A stretch of 64,000 nt of DNA, from assembly GCA_945886445.1 (NCBI GenBank), contig CAMCZG010000002.1, forward strand, positions 23,147 through 87,146. Reading direction: 5' to 3'. Below the pieces are notes generated by a model. That model searched no databases, was not told the origin of the DNA, and saw only the letters and a list, made by a program, of their open reading frames with translations. This DNA is from Bifidobacterium breve. Lineage in GTDB: Bacteria; Actinomycetota; Acidimicrobiia; Acidimicrobiales; Ilumatobacteraceae. A program made the translations under genes and the position numbers. This document shows, piece by piece, positions 1 through 9,847 of this stretch. Position 1 is the stretch's first letter; each line of letters opens with the position of its first letter.

Positions 1-12
1 AAAATATTTGCA

Positions 13-795
13 ATGTCAGTAGTAGCCCTCGTGAACACTAACGAGTGGCCGCTTTCTGATTTTCAGACCATTACGCAATTACGTGAAATGTTTCAGCGTG
101 ATGGCGTGGTGGTGTTGCCAGACTTCGTTTCGCGCGATGTAGTTCTGCGCATGGTGGCAGAAACTGAAGAACTCATTGCGCTGGCTCACCGCTCGGAGTC
201 TCATAAAACCGCTTATTTAAGTGCTCCAGACGACTCTTTTCCTGTTGGTCACCCCCGCCGCACCGTGCAGTCGTCTGCAGTCGAAGTGATTGCTTATGAC
301 CATGTACCAGCACATCATGCGGTGCGTGAACTGTATGAGTCTGATGAGCTCATGACTTTTATTGCCGGTGTTCTTGGGCAAGAAAAGCTTTATCGGTACG
401 CCGATCCCTTTGGTGCATTGAATCTTGCCGTCATGGGCGAAGGCGATCAATTGGGTTGGCATTTCGATATGACCGACTTCGTGGTATCGCTTGCATTACA
501 GCCCTCGCAAGCAGGCGGCAAATTTGAAAATGCACAAAAACTTCGCACGGCAACCGATGAAAATTATGACGGTGTGCAAAGTGTGTTATCGGGCAACGCG
601 CATGACCGTATTCGTATAGAGCCAATGCACGCCGGCACGCTCATGATTTTCAATGGTCGTACATCACTGCACAAAGTGACACCTATTCAGGGAAGCACCT
701 TGCGCATTGTTGCACTGTTGGCCTACGACACAAAGAGTGGCACCGATTCGTCAAATGAATTGAAGCTCTCACGATACGGAAGGTTGCCTCAATGA
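13..795 (+). CDS. Fe(II)/2-oxoglutarate-dependent oxygenase family protein
   Basis: 260 aa, probably a non-heme iron hydroxylase acting on a small molecule. The facial triad is visible as H150-x-D152 (GWHFD) and a distal H220 (SLHKVTP), with R231 in STLRIVALL as the likely 2-oxoglutarate-binding arginine. A true aspartate in HxD argues for hydroxylation; the related radical halogenases have Gly or Ala there. The substrate cannot be read from sequence. The ATG at 13 is plausible, but no in-frame stop precedes it in the 12 bases available, so a start outside the window is possible. Its stop overlaps the start of the next gene (ATGA), so the two are probably translated together. Confidence 0.8.
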   Translation: MSVVALVNTNEWPLSDFQTITQLREMFQRDGVVVLPDFVSRDVVLRMVAETEELIALAHRSESHKTAYLSAPDDSFPVGHPRRTVQSSAVEVIAYDHVPAHHAVRELYESDELMTFIAGVLGQEKLYRYADPFGALNLAVMGEGDQLGWHFDMTDFVVSLALQPSQAGGKFENAQKLRTATDENYDGVQSVLSGNAHDRIRIEPMHAGTLMIFNGRTSLHKVTPIQGSTLRIVALLAYDTKSGTDSSNELKLSRYGRLPQ

Positions 796-1226
796 AATCT
801 GAATACGGAGAATCATTCGTCGGAGAAGGAGCCAACGCCGCACACATCAATACGGTGCTGGGCGACAGGGAAGGCGCAGTGGGAACCGCGTGGGCAACAG
901 GGTTGGCAACGCCAAGCGCTGGGCACACGCGTTTTGTGGCGGTTGCTGCGCCAAACCAACCGTTACAGCCAATGACGCTTTTTGTGAACAAGGCAACCAT
1001 TGAAACCGAACATCATGGTGATCTCACATGGGGGGCTGCTCAGCATGGAGTGGCGCGGGGTGTGCAAAAAGCACGCAACAGCGGTGTCTTTGGTACAAAT
1101 GATTTACATGACCTGGCACTCATTGTGGCCGTGTGGGTGAACCCGCTTGCCGATGACGCTGCACAAGTTGAAGAAAATAATGCCGAGGCAACATATCTTG
1201 CATTGAAGTCGGGCAGTTATTTGTAA
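792..1226 (+). CDS. fae: Formaldehyde-activating enzyme (Fae) homologue
   Basis: 144 aa matching the Fae family along its length: GESFVGEGANAAHIN near the N-terminus with the conserved active-site histidine (H18), then FVNKATI, a GPAQHGVA-like stretch (WGAAQHGVARGV) and ATYLALKSG at the end. Fae condenses formaldehyde with tetrahydromethanopterin in methylotrophs. This copy lacks about 20-25 C-terminal residues found in methylotroph Fae. Actinobacteria normally detoxify formaldehyde with mycothiol and lack tetrahydromethanopterin, so it may use another pterin or simply bind aldehyde. Its ATGA overlap with the 2OG oxygenase hints at formaldehyde released by oxidative demethylation. Its last 10 bases overlap the convergent SCP2 gene. 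Confidence 0.85.
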   Translation: MKSEYGESFVGEGANAAHINTVLGDREGAVGTAWATGLATPSAGHTRFVAVAAPNQPLQPMTLFVNKATIETEHHGDLTWGAAQHGVARGVQKARNSGVFGTNDLHDLALIVAVWVNPLADDAAQVEENNAEATYLALKSGSYL

Positions 1227-1615
1227 ACGGTGATTTGCGCTACTTCTTCGAAGATGGGGTCGAGCGCCGCAAAAATTTCTTGGCTGTGCAAAAGCATTTG
1301 TGCGTCACCTCCAATACGTATTGCTCCAGTTATGAATGCGTCTTCGGCAGCCATTTCACCAGTAGCTACCGCAACGGCGGTTTCCCATTCTTGTTCAAGA
1401 CGCACATGTTCTGGGTCGGCTGGGCCGGCACCAAATGTGACTGCGTTGTCGCTTACTTGAAGGTGGTACAAGACGGTGTCCTCCGGGCCGTCGCTGACCA
1501 TTTGGGTAATACCAATGTTCAAGGTGGAACCGAGTGACTGTAGGTACGCATTTTCTGCAGCCCGTGTGCCAATTGCTTCAATCCAGTCGAGGCTGAGGTA
1601 GCGAACAGTACTCAT
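1217..1615 (-). CDS. SCP2 sterol-binding domain protein
   Basis: 132 aa, a single SCP2-like lipid-binding domain covering the whole protein. The family pattern is visible: a TVLYHLQVSDNAVTFGAGPA beta region, then an acidic segment and GAIRIGGDAQMLLHSQEIFAALDPIF, which matches the usual 'G-x-hydrophobic-x-GD' helix near the end. Such small proteins bind acyl chains or sterol-like ligands and occur in many copies in Acidimicrobiia and mycobacteria. It lies on the opposite strand to fae, overlapping it by 10 bp tail to tail. It is followed closely by the DedA gene on the other side, though the DedA gene starts upstream on the same strand and ends 5 bp before this start. Confidence 0.75.
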   Translation of the reverse strand: MSTVRYLSLDWIEAIGTRAAENAYLQSLGSTLNIGITQMVSDGPEDTVLYHLQVSDNAVTFGAGPADPEHVRLEQEWETAVAVATGEMAAEDAFITGAIRIGGDAQMLLHSQEIFAALDPIFEEVAQITVYK

Positions 1616-1620
1616 GCGTC

Positions 1621-2238
1621 TTACTTCTGGTGTGACGCGCGCCGGTGGCGAATAAATTCAATGGCAATGGGGGCAATGGAGAGTGCCACAATGGCAAGGC
1701 TGGCTACTTCAATGTTCTCTTTGACGAAGTTCACTTCGCCGAGGAAATAACCAAGAGTGGTCACGCCTCCACCCCAAACGACACCGCCGATGATGTTGTA
1801 GAGAACGAATGTGCGGTAGTTCATTTTTCCCACACCGGCAACAATGGGTGCAAAGGTGCGTACTACAGGAACAAAGCGCGCGAGAACAATTGTCTTGGCG
1901 CCATATTTTTCTAGAAAGGCGTGAGCTTTCTCGACATTTTTAGGATTAAAAACACGCGACTTTGGACGGTCAAATAATGCTGGCCCCACGCGATGGCCAA
2001 ACCAATAGCCGACTTGGTCACCAGCAATGGCGCACAGTGTGGTGACGAGAGCAACCAAGGGGAGTGGGGGAAGAACATTGCTTCCTGCACTTGACGACAA
2101 AAACCCCGCAATAAATAACAGTGAGTCGCCGGGCAAAAAGAATCCGATGAGTAAACCAGATTCTGCAAAAACGATTAATCCGAGCAGTACCAGCCCGCCG
2201 CTCTCCAACCAGTTTTGAATGTTGAAGAGGGCGAGCAT
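1621..2238 (-). CDS. DedA family membrane protein (VTT domain)
   Basis: 205 aa integral membrane protein of the DedA/SNARE-associated family. Family marks seen: ESGLLIGFFLPGDSLLF near the N-terminus, the GDQVGYWFGHRVG motif, the FxxRFxPxxRTxxPxxAG-type stretch (ARFVPVVRTFAPIVAGVG) and a terminal GGVVWGGGVTTLGYFLG segment. DedA proteins contribute to membrane-potential homeostasis and lipid-carrier flipping (UptA and PetA are DedA members). It is co-directional with the downstream SCP2 gene (5 bp gap) and lies 19 bp after the pyrophosphatase stop, so it may be read with hppA. Confidence 0.9.
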   Translation of the reverse strand: MLALFNIQNWLESGGLVLLGLIVFAESGLLIGFFLPGDSLLFIAGFLSSSAGSNVLPPLPLVALVTTLCAIAGDQVGYWFGHRVGPALFDRPKSRVFNPKNVEKAHAFLEKYGAKTIVLARFVPVVRTFAPIVAGVGKMNYRTFVLYNIIGGVVWGGGVTTLGYFLGEVNFVKENIEVASLAIVALSIAPIAIEFIRHRRASHQK

Positions 2239-2257
2239 GGTATTGCGTAGTTCGGAA

Positions 2258-4627
2258 TTACTTAGCTACAGGTGAGCTAACAAGTGATGGTGCTTTACGA
2301 CTTGAAAAGGCGAGTGCACCAATCAAGATGATGAGCGCTGCACCTGCAATAGCAAATCGTGCACCGTCGTTGTCGCGCAAGCTGATGACAGCTGGCAAAA
2401 CGAGGAGTGATACCAAGTTCATTACCTTGATGAGCGGGTTCAATGCAGGACCAGCTGTGTCTTTGAATGGGTCACCAACAGTGTCGCCAATAACTGCAGC
2501 TTTGTGAGCATCGCTGCCCTTGCCACCATGGTGTCCGTCTTCGATGTACTTCTTGGCATTGTCCCATGCACCACCAGCATTGCTGAGGTAGTTCGCCATG
2601 AGCTGGCCGGTCACAATTACTGCTGCAAGGAATGCACCAAGAGCGGTGTAGTTAATGCCGAATCCAACAATGACTGGGGTGAGTACTGCAAGAAGTGCAG
2701 GAGTGGTGAGCTCACGCAATGATGCTGCTGTACAAATGTCAATGACTGGGCCGTAGTCGGGCTTTTTGGTTCCCGCCATAATGCCGCCATCTGCAAACTG
2801 GTTGCGCACTTCTTGTACAACTACACCAGCAGTACGGCCAACGGCGCGAATAGCAAGTGCAGAGAAAAGGAATGCAACCGAGCCGCCAATGAGGAGACCA
2901 ATAAAGGTCTTCACGTCGGCAACGTTAATTTGCGTTTCAATCGCTTTGAATACGTCACTGCCTTCAAGACGCTCACCGATGTATTCAGTTGTCTTGCCGT
3001 AGAGCGCAAGGTTTCCTTCGCTGTAGCGAAGCCCAAGTTCACCAGCAATGGTTTCAATGTACGACGCAAACAGTGCAACAGCTGCAATAACAGCAGAGCC
3101 AATTGCGAAGCCTTTTGTTACCGCTTTTGTTGTGTTACCAACAGCATCGAGGCTCACCATGATGCGTTGCGGTTCACCATGGAACTCGCCGCTCATTTCA
3201 GCAATACCTGCGGCGTTGTCTGAAACAGGGCCGAACGTATCTTCCGAAACAATGACACCAGTGGTGGCGAGCATTCCCATGCCACACAAAGCAACAAGGT
3301 AAAGCGAGAACTGCAAGTTGCCGCCGCCAAGCATCAATGTGCCCGCAAGTGAAAGTGCAATTGCAATTGCTGCATATACCGACGACTCAAGACCCGACGC
3401 AGTTCCTGCAAGAACAACAGTTGCCGGGCCAGTTTGGGTTGCTTCAGCAATTTCTTGCACTGGACCGTATTCGGTTCCGGTGTAGTACTCGGTGAGACGA
3501 CTTACTGCTTGAGCAAGTACGAGCCCAATGAGTACTGCGCCAAAGACGCGCCAACCTACATTCGACATCACCGTTGATTCGTTGCCTACGTAGCCAAGTG
3601 CAAGGAAAAGTGTTCCGATAACGGTGATAATTCCAGCAGTTAAAAAGCCACGGTTAATTGGCTTCAAAGCATTGGTTTCGCCTTCTTTAGCCTTGACGGC
3701 AAAGATGCCAGCGATTGATGCAATGACACCAATGGCACGTGCGGCGAGTGGAAATACCAAGCCGAGTGCTGGGTTCATGTCGACCGACTTGAACGCTGCA
3801 ACACCCAAGATGATGGATGCAACAAGTGTTACTTCGTAGCTTTCAAACAAGTCGGCAGCCATACCGGCACAGTCGCCTACGTTGTCACCTACGTTGTCGG
3901 CAATTGTGGCCGGGTTACGTGGGTCGTCTTCGGGAATGCCTGCTTCAACTTTGCCCACAAGGTCTGCACCTACGTCGGCAGCTTTAGTGAAGATTCCGCC
4001 ACCTACGCGCAAGAAGAGTGCAAGGAGTGATCCACCAAAACCAAAGCCGATGAGCATTGCTGATGATGTGTTTTGGAATACTGCAATGATGAGTGTTGCA
4101 CCGAGAAGTCCGAGACCAACGGTGAACATTCCTGCAATACCGCCAGTGCGGAAAGCAATTTGCAATGCTTTTGGCATGGAGCCAGTTAATGCAGCAGCTG
4201 CTGTTCGCACGTTGCCTCGAGTTGCCAAGGTCATACCGATATAGCCAGTAAGACCAGATGCAAAACATCCGAGGATGAATGAGATGGTGCGGAAGGTACC
4301 TGAAGCCATGTAGCTCAGTTTTTCAACACCGTCTGCGTTCTCAATTGATACCGAGGTGAGAAACACCACGATGGCAACGGGAACAAGGATGATTGCAATA
4401 GTGCGAAACTGACGCTTGAGGTATGCCCACGCGCCTTCTTGAATCAACAAAGCAATTTCTTTCATTTTTGGCGTACCTTCATCTTCGGCAAGTACCGATT
4501 TCATGAGATAAAAACCAACTGCGATGGCAAGTAATGCTGACAAAGCAGAAAGAAGCAAGATGAGCCACTCTCCGCCTTGCAGTGTGAATTCCTGCCAACC
4601 GCCTTCAGATGCGAGAAGTCCTGTCAC
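2258..4627 (-). CDS. hppA: K+-independent H+-translocating inorganic pyrophosphatase
   Basis: 789 aa membrane pyrophosphatase that couples PPi hydrolysis to proton pumping. The signature DVGADLVGKVE lies at residues 218-228, followed by acidic DNVGDNVGDCAG substrate/Mg motifs. GNTTKA places a lysine (K501) where K+-dependent enzymes have alanine, the known marker of the K+-independent type. I chose the GTG at 4627-4625 because AAAGG precedes it by 9 nt and the first membrane segment begins about 18 residues later. The open frame continues upstream to 4912, but that extension is not family-like and would run over the sdhC leader. It is divergent from sdhCAB across 263 bp. Confidence 0.93.
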   Translation of the reverse strand: MTGLLASEGGWQEFTLQGGEWLILLLSALSALLAIAVGFYLMKSVLAEDEGTPKMKEIALLIQEGAWAYLKRQFRTIAIILVPVAIVVFLTSVSIENADGVEKLSYMASGTFRTISFILGCFASGLTGYIGMTLATRGNVRTAAAALTGSMPKALQIAFRTGGIAGMFTVGLGLLGATLIIAVFQNTSSAMLIGFGFGGSLLALFLRVGGGIFTKAADVGADLVGKVEAGIPEDDPRNPATIADNVGDNVGDCAGMAADLFESYEVTLVASIILGVAAFKSVDMNPALGLVFPLAARAIGVIASIAGIFAVKAKEGETNALKPINRGFLTAGIITVIGTLFLALGYVGNESTVMSNVGWRVFGAVLIGLVLAQAVSRLTEYYTGTEYGPVQEIAEATQTGPATVVLAGTASGLESSVYAAIAIALSLAGTLMLGGGNLQFSLYLVALCGMGMLATTGVIVSEDTFGPVSDNAAGIAEMSGEFHGEPQRIMVSLDAVGNTTKAVTKGFAIGSAVIAAVALFASYIETIAGELGLRYSEGNLALYGKTTEYIGERLEGSDVFKAIETQINVADVKTFIGLLIGGSVAFLFSALAIRAVGRTAGVVVQEVRNQFADGGIMAGTKKPDYGPVIDICTAASLRELTTPALLAVLTPVIVGFGINYTALGAFLAAVIVTGQLMANYLSNAGGAWDNAKKYIEDGHHGGKGSDAHKAAVIGDTVGDPFKDTAGPALNPLIKVMNLVSLLVLPAVISLRDNDGARFAIAGAALIILIGALAFSSRKAPSLVSSPVAK

Positions 4628-4890
4628 GTGGGGTGACCTTTCGTATGGGGGGGTAAGGCGAACCTTCCCCTGGGTTTGTTTCCGACCTTGAGAGTGTAGG
4701 TAACTCACCCACCTCAGGGCGAATATGGTCACAAAACAGTCCATCAATGTTACTGACTGGTAATAAAGACAGCGTGAATTGTGTCGCCCTCTTTGAAGAA
4801 GTTCACTTGAGCGTGTCGTGGGGGCTACCGTTTTCAACGCAATGGCTCTTCTCGGCTTTCCGAGCGAGTTTTTTTGAAAGGTACGTCTCG
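4628..4890. promoter_or_regulatory. Divergent intergenic region between hppA and sdhC
   Basis: 263 bp with no convincing coding capacity. It must hold promoters for hppA (leftward) and sdhCAB (rightward). Ribosome binding sites are visible at both ends: AAAGG before the hppA GTG, and GAAAGG at 4876-4881 before the sdhC ATG. Long in-frame extensions of both neighbours cross this interval, but they carry no family signal. I do not see a promoter clear enough to place. Confidence 0.4.
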
Positions 4891-5655
4891 ATGGCACAAG
4901 TACTCGAATCACAGCGTGGACCCGTGACGGGCACCGCTGTAGCGAAAAAGAAGCGTCGTCCGTTTTTGCTCGACCTCTACAGCACAGCTGTGGGCAAAAA
5001 GTACGTCATGGCTCTCACCGGAATTGGCCTCATAGGTTTTGTGGTGTTCCACATGATTGGCAACTTGAAGATGTACCTAGGTCAAGCAGACATGGACCAT
5101 TACGCAGAGTTCCTCAAAGCTCTGCTGTATCCCATAGCGCCCAAAGGCGTTGTGTTGTGGCTGTTGCGCGGTGGGTTGCTCACCATGGTGGCGTTACACA
5201 TCCATGCTGCGTATTCATTAACGCAGTTGAATCACAAGGCGCGCCCAGTGAAATACCAAAGTGAGCGCGACTATCAAGTGGCCAATTTTGCAAGTCGCTC
5301 AATGCGCTACACCGGTGTCACGGTGCTGTTGTTTGTTATTTGGCACTTGCTCGATCTCACATGGGGAGTTGTCAACACCGTCGGAGCCGATGGCGAGTTT
5401 ATTAAGGCTGATGTTTACGACAATGTGGTGCGCAGTTTCGAACGCTGGCCAGTTGCTTTGTTTTATATTTTGGCCAACATCATGTTAGGAATCCATCTCT
5501 TTCACGGAGTATGGAGCCTTTTTCAGTCGATGGGCTGGAATAGCCCGCGCTTCAATGAATGGCGACGTTCAATTGCAGCAGGAATTGCAACCATCGTTGT
5601 TGTAGGAAATGTTTCATTCCCCGTTGCGGTGCTTGCCGGCATCGTGGGCGGCTGA
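4891..5655 (+). CDS. sdhC: Succinate dehydrogenase cytochrome b558 subunit
   Basis: 254 aa membrane anchor of complex II, of the fused five-helix di-heme b558 type found in Bacillus and actinobacteria. Visible features: a basic N-terminus ([20 protein letters not shown]), [24 protein letters not shown], and later WHLLDLTWG and [17 protein letters not shown], which supply histidines suited to ligate two hemes. The ATG at 4891 is chosen over the upstream open frame from 4747 because of GAAAGG 9 nt before it and the family's usual N-terminus. It is first gene of sdhCAB, 23 bp before sdhA, and oxidises menaquinol or reduces quinone at the membrane. Confidence 0.92.
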   Translation: MAQVLESQRGPVTGTAVAKKKRRPFLLDLYSTAVGKKYVMALTGIGLIGFVVFHMIGNLKMYLGQADMDHYAEFLKALLYPIAPKGVVLWLLRGGLLTMVALHIHAAYSLTQLNHKARPVKYQSERDYQVANFASRSMRYTGVTVLLFVIWHLLDLTWGVVNTVGADGEFIKADVYDNVVRSFERWPVALFYILANIMLGIHLFHGVWSLFQSMGWNSPRFNEWRRSIAAGIATIVVVGNVSFPVAVLAGIVGG

Positions 5656-5678
5656 GAGAGCAGGACAAAGGAAAAATC

Positions 5679-7601
5679 ATGAGCACACAATTGAACTCAA
5701 AAATCCCTGCCGGCCCACTTGGTGACAAGTGGTCCTCGTACAAAGAAGATGTGAAGTTGGTGAACCCCAACAACAAGCGCAAATTCAAAGTGATTGTGGT
5801 GGGAACCGGTCTTGCCGGAGCATCTGCAGCGGCAACGCTCGCAGAGCTTGGTTACCAAGTAGACGCATTTACTTTTCACGACTCACCTCGTCGTGCGCAC
5901 TCCATTGCTGCACAAGGTGGCATTAACGCTGCGAAGAACTACCAAGGCGACGGAGACAGCGTGCATCGCTTGTTCCACGACACCATTAAAGGTGGCGACT
6001 TCCGTTCGCGCGAAGCAAACGTGCATCGCTTGGCGGAAGTATCGGTCAACATCATCGACCAGATGGTGGCCCAAGGTGTTCCATTTGCTCGTGAATACGG
6101 TGGCCTTCTCGATAACCGCTCATTTGGTGGTGCTCAAGTAAGCAGAACTTTTTACGCCCGTGGTCAAACTGGTCAGCAGTTGTTACTGGGTGCGTATCAG
6201 CAACTTGCACGACAAATTGGTTTGGGTGGTGTGCGCCTGTTTAATCGCACTGAATTAGTTGATGTGGTCACAGTAGAAGGGCGTGCAGCCGGAATTGTTG
6301 TGCGCGACTTGATAACCGGAGAAGTTACTTCACACGCAGCGCATGCTGTGGTCATGGCAACTGGTGGTTACGGAAACGCATTTTTCTTGTCGACAAATGC
6401 AATGTCGTGCAACGTCACTGCTGCCTGGCGCGCACACCGTAAGGGTGCATATTTCGCTAACCCTTGTTACACGCAAATTCACCCAACGTGTATTCCGCAG
6501 AGCGATGAGTTTCAGTCGAAGCTCACACTGATGTCAGAGTCACTGCGTAACGACGGTCGTGTTTGGGTACCGAAGAGTCCCGATGAGAGTCGCAGGGTTG
6601 CCGATATTCCTGAAGAAGATCGCGATTACTACCTTGAGCGCCTGTACCCATCGTTTGGAAACTTGGCACCGCGAGACATTTCGTCTCGTGCGGCAAAGCG
6701 TTTGGTAGATAAAGGTCAGGGTGTAGGGCCACTGAAAAATGGTGTGTATCTCGACTTCGCCGATGCAATTGCGCGCTTGGGCATAGATGTGGTGAAAGAG
6801 CGCTACGGCAACCTTTTCGACATGTACGAGCGCATTGCCGGTGAGAATCCTTACGACATTCCTATGCGCATTTATCCTGCATCGCACTACACCATGGGTG
6901 GCTTGTGGGTTGACTACGAACTGATGACCAGCATCCCTGGCTTGTATGCAGCGGGCGAAGCAAACTTCTCCGACCACGGCGCAAACCGATTGGGTGCATC
7001 TGCATTGATGCAAGGTCTTTCCGACGGTTACTTCGTGTTGCCTTACACCATTGGTAATTATTTGGCACCAATGTTGAATAAGGCAATTCCGAGTGTGGAT
7101 CACCCTGAATTCAAAGCTGCTGAACTTGCAGCACGTGAACGATTCGCTGGGTATCTCAATATTGGTGGAACACGTTCACCCGATTGGTTCCATCGTGAAG
7201 TAGGAAAAATTATTTGGGACTATTGCGGCATGGAGCGCACCGAACAAGGTTTGGAAAAAGCCCTGTCGGAACTTCCTGCCTTGTACGACGAGTTCAAAAA
7301 AGATCTTCGTGTAACAGGTAGCGGAGAAAGCCTCAACCAAACGTTAGAAAAAGCAGGTCGCGTCGACGACTTCTTCCAACTCGGCATGTTGATGTGCCGC
7401 GATGCACTCGAGCGTCAAGAAAGTTGCGGCGGTCACTTCCGCACCGAGTATCAAACAGAAGAAGGCGAAGCGTTGCGTGACGACGACAAGTTCTGTCACG
7501 TAGCCGCCTGGGAATGGTCGGGCGATCCGATGACCGCAAAACGCAACATTGAAGAACTTGAATTTGAAAATGTCCACCTCGCAACACGGAGCTACAAGTG
7601 A
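5679..7601 (+). CDS. sdhA: Succinate dehydrogenase flavoprotein subunit
   Basis: 640 aa. It oxidises succinate to fumarate using covalent FAD. The dinucleotide-binding motif [10 protein letters not shown] begins near residue 40; H74 in [11 protein letters not shown] is the expected covalent FAD site. [14 protein letters not shown] and [12 protein letters not shown] belong to the capping and FAD domains. Length and end match B-type SdhA. The ATG at 5679 has AAAGGA 6 nt upstream; the frame is open back to 5559, but that extension overlaps sdhC and is not family-like. The gene ends in a GTGA overlap with sdhB. Confidence 0.95.
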   Translation: MSTQLNSKIPAGPLGDKWSSYKEDVKLVNPNNKRKFKVIVVGTGLAGASAAATLAELGYQVDAFTFHDSPRRAHSIAAQGGINAAKNYQGDGDSVHRLFHDTIKGGDFRSREANVHRLAEVSVNIIDQMVAQGVPFAREYGGLLDNRSFGGAQVSRTFYARGQTGQQLLLGAYQQLARQIGLGGVRLFNRTELVDVVTVEGRAAGIVVRDLITGEVTSHAAHAVVMATGGYGNAFFLSTNAMSCNVTAAWRAHRKGAYFANPCYTQIHPTCIPQSDEFQSKLTLMSESLRNDGRVWVPKSPDESRRVADIPEEDRDYYLERLYPSFGNLAPRDISSRAAKRLVDKGQGVGPLKNGVYLDFADAIARLGIDVVKERYGNLFDMYERIAGENPYDIPMRIYPASHYTMGGLWVDYELMTSIPGLYAAGEANFSDHGANRLGASALMQGLSDGYFVLPYTIGNYLAPMLNKAIPSVDHPEFKAAELAARERFAGYLNIGGTRSPDWFHREVGKIIWDYCGMERTEQGLEKALSELPALYDEFKKDLRVTGSGESLNQTLEKAGRVDDFFQLGMLMCRDALERQESCGGHFRTEYQTEEGEALRDDDKFCHVAAWEWSGDPMTAKRNIEELEFENVHLATRSYK

Positions 7602-8374
7602 GTAATCATCTCAAGGACATCATCCTTAAAATTTGGCGTCAAAATGGCCCGCAAGACTCAGGTCGTTTTGAAACATATAAAGTCGACGAAATTAGCGACG
7701 AAGCGTCGTTTCTTGAAATGCTCGACTACCTCAATGAGCAACTCATTACCGATGGAAAAGAAGCCATTGTTTTCGACCACGACTGCCGTGAGGGCATTTG
7801 TGGAACATGTTCACTCATGATCAATGGTCAAGCGCATGGTCCAGAGCGCAGTACCGCTACATGCCAATTGCACATGCGCAAGTTCTCAAGTGGAGCGGAA
7901 ATTGTTATTGAGCCATGGCGTGCTGCAGCGTTCCCCATCATTAAAGACCTCATGGTCGATCGCTCTGCATTTGACCGCATTATCGAGTCGGGTGGCTTCA
8001 TTACCTCCGTCACCGGTGGTGCTCCAGACGCAAACCTCATTCCCATTCCGAAGCCAGTAGCCGATTCTGCAATGGACTCTGCGGCGTGCATTGGCTGTGG
8101 TGCATGTGTGGCAGCGTGCCCGAATGGTGCCGCCAACCTATTTACCTCGGCAAAAATTGCGCACCTCAACTTGCTTCCCCAAGGTCAAGCAGAGCGCTAT
8201 AAGCGTGCTGAATCAATGATTGAAAAAATGGATGAATATTTCGGCTCCTGCACGAATCACGGGGAATGTGAAGCTGCTTGTCCAAAAGAGATTTCCATCG
8301 ATGTCATTGCCTTGGCAAATGCCGATTATCGCAAGGCAAAACTTAAGAACAGGAAATTCATTAGTCGAATCTAG
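7598..8374 (+). CDS. sdhB: Succinate dehydrogenase iron-sulfur subunit
   Basis: 258 aa, starting at a GTG that overlaps the sdhA stop. It carries electrons from FAD to quinone through three clusters, all of whose ligands are present: [2Fe-2S] C63, C68, C71 and C89; [4Fe-4S] C164, C167, C170 and C174; [3Fe-4S] C218, C224 and C228. The length is typical. It completes the sdhCAB operon; the following MoxR-like gene starts 17 bp later and might be read through, but functionally looks separate. Confidence 0.95.
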   Translation: MSNHLKDIILKIWRQNGPQDSGRFETYKVDEISDEASFLEMLDYLNEQLITDGKEAIVFDHDCREGICGTCSLMINGQAHGPERSTATCQLHMRKFSSGAEIVIEPWRAAAFPIIKDLMVDRSAFDRIIESGGFITSVTGGAPDANLIPIPKPVADSAMDSAACIGCGACVAACPNGAANLFTSAKIAHLNLLPQGQAERYKRAESMIEKMDEYFGSCTNHGECEAACPKEISIDVIALANADYRKAKLKNRKFISRI

Positions 8375-8391
8375 TGGGCTAACGTGAGGCT

Positions 8392-9831
8392 ATGACCCTC
8401 CATGTCGCGCCTTCTCATTTACCCACCACGCTAGGTGGGCTCCGTACATCGGGCTGGATATCGCGTCCAGTCAAAGAAGAATTACGGCGTAATGCCATTG
8501 CAAAAATCGCAAAAGGCGAACCACTTTTTGCTGGCGTATTGGGATTCGAAAATACCGTCATGCCGCAGTTAGAGAACGCGCTTCTTGCTGGGCACGATGT
8601 GGTGTTTCTTGGTGAGCGTGGGCAAGCAAAGTCACGCATTATTCGTTCACTCACTGGGTTGCTCGACGAGTGGATGCCCATCATTGAGGGCAGTGAAATT
8701 AATGACGACCCGTATGCACCTGTCTCACGACATGCGCGAGATCTTGTTGAGCAATTAGGTGAGTCAACACCTATTGCGTGGGTGCATCACTCCGAGCGTT
8801 TCGGCGAAAAACTTGCTACACCCGATACATCAATTGCCGACCTCATTGGTGAAGTTGACCCCATCAAAGTTGCAGAGGGTCGCTACCTGAGCGACGAACT
8901 TACTTTGCATTACGGGTTGGTGCCCCGCACGAATCGTGGAATTTTTGCCATCAACGAATTGCCAGACCTTGCTGAACGCATTCAAGTGGGTTTATTAAAC
9001 GTGTTGGAAGAGCGAGACGTTCAAATTCGTGGATACAAAATTCGACTTCCACTCGATGTGCTGTTGGTGGCATCGGCAAACCCCGATGACTACACAAACC
9101 GCGGACGCATTATCACTCCGTTGAAAGATCGTTTTGGAAGTCAAATACGTACGCACTACCCGTTGGAAGTGGCAACGGAAGTAGCCATTATTGAACAAGA
9201 ATCTCGGCCCGCAAGTATTGGCGATGTTGAGGTCGTGGTTCCCGACTTCATGAAAGAAGTCATTGCAACGTTCAGTCATCTTGCGCGTCAAAGCAATCAC
9301 ATCAGCCAACGCAGTGGCGTCAGTGTTCGTTTATCGGTAAGCAACTTTGAAATTATGTGCGCCAATGCTGTTCGTCGTGCATTGCGAGCTGGTGAAACCA
9401 ATGTTGCCCCACGTGTGAGCGACCTGGAAGCACTTGCTGCATCTACATCTGGAAAAGTAGAAATTGAATCGCTTGAAGAGGGCCGCGAAGGCGCAATTCT
9501 TGAGCAAATTGTGAAAGCAGCTGTATTGCAGGTCTACAAACGTCTTGCTACTCCTGCCACTGTGCACATCGACAAAGTCAATGAAATTCTTGCTGCCTTT
9601 GAGTCGGGCACGCTGGCCCATGCAGGCGAAGACATCACTTCGTCGCAACTCGTGCAGTTACTTTCCGATATTCCTGCATTGAAGTCGGTCGTAGAAGTAT
9701 TTGTAGGCACCAATGCAAACCCGGCAGTTTTAGCGAGTGGTGTGGAGTTTGTGCTTGAGGGTCTGCACCTCTCCAAACGATTGAATAAAGATTCTTCAGG
9801 AGTGCGTGCTACGTATCGCGCTAAAGCGTGA
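8392..9831 (+). CDS. MoxR/magnesium-chelatase-I-like AAA+ ATPase (Rv0958-like)
   Basis: 479 aa AAA+ ATPase. The P-loop reads GERGQAKS, with Ala for the second Gly, which is usual in this subgroup; the Walker B region is GIFAINELPDLAERIQ, and a sensor ASANPDDYTNRGR follows. It resembles the mycobacterial protein annotated as a possible magnesium chelatase (Rv0958), which I recall as adjacent to a VWA-domain partner (Rv0959). The likely partner here is the VWA protein at 25459, about 15.6 kb away. MoxR-VWA pairs act as chaperone-like or metal-insertion machines; the client is unknown. No chlorophyll genes are nearby, so a magnesium chelatase role is unlikely. Confidence 0.85.
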   Translation: MTLHVAPSHLPTTLGGLRTSGWISRPVKEELRRNAIAKIAKGEPLFAGVLGFENTVMPQLENALLAGHDVVFLGERGQAKSRIIRSLTGLLDEWMPIIEGSEINDDPYAPVSRHARDLVEQLGESTPIAWVHHSERFGEKLATPDTSIADLIGEVDPIKVAEGRYLSDELTLHYGLVPRTNRGIFAINELPDLAERIQVGLLNVLEERDVQIRGYKIRLPLDVLLVASANPDDYTNRGRIITPLKDRFGSQIRTHYPLEVATEVAIIEQESRPASIGDVEVVVPDFMKEVIATFSHLARQSNHISQRSGVSVRLSVSNFEIMCANAVRRALRAGETNVAPRVSDLEALAASTSGKVEIESLEEGREGAILEQIVKAAVLQVYKRLATPATVHIDKVNEILAAFESGTLAHAGEDITSSQLVQLLSDIPALKSVVEVFVGTNANPAVLASGVEFVLEGLHLSKRLNKDSSGVRATYRAKA

Positions 9832-9847
9832 GTAGTCAGATCATTTT

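Noticed and set aside
4628..4912. N-terminal extension of the pyrophosphatase frame up to 4912
   Set aside because: The residues are not family-like, cross the divergent promoter region and would overlap the sdhC leader; the GTG at 4627 with AAAGG upstream fits better.
6540..7103. 187-codon minus-strand ORF inside sdhA
   Set aside because: It is the mirror of a strongly conserved sdhA segment and Cys/His-rich in a way typical of shadows.
8392..9831. Magnesium chelatase subunit for chlorophyll synthesis
   Set aside because: Only the AAA+ domain resemblance supports this; no bch genes are present and the protein fits the Rv0958-like MoxR group better.
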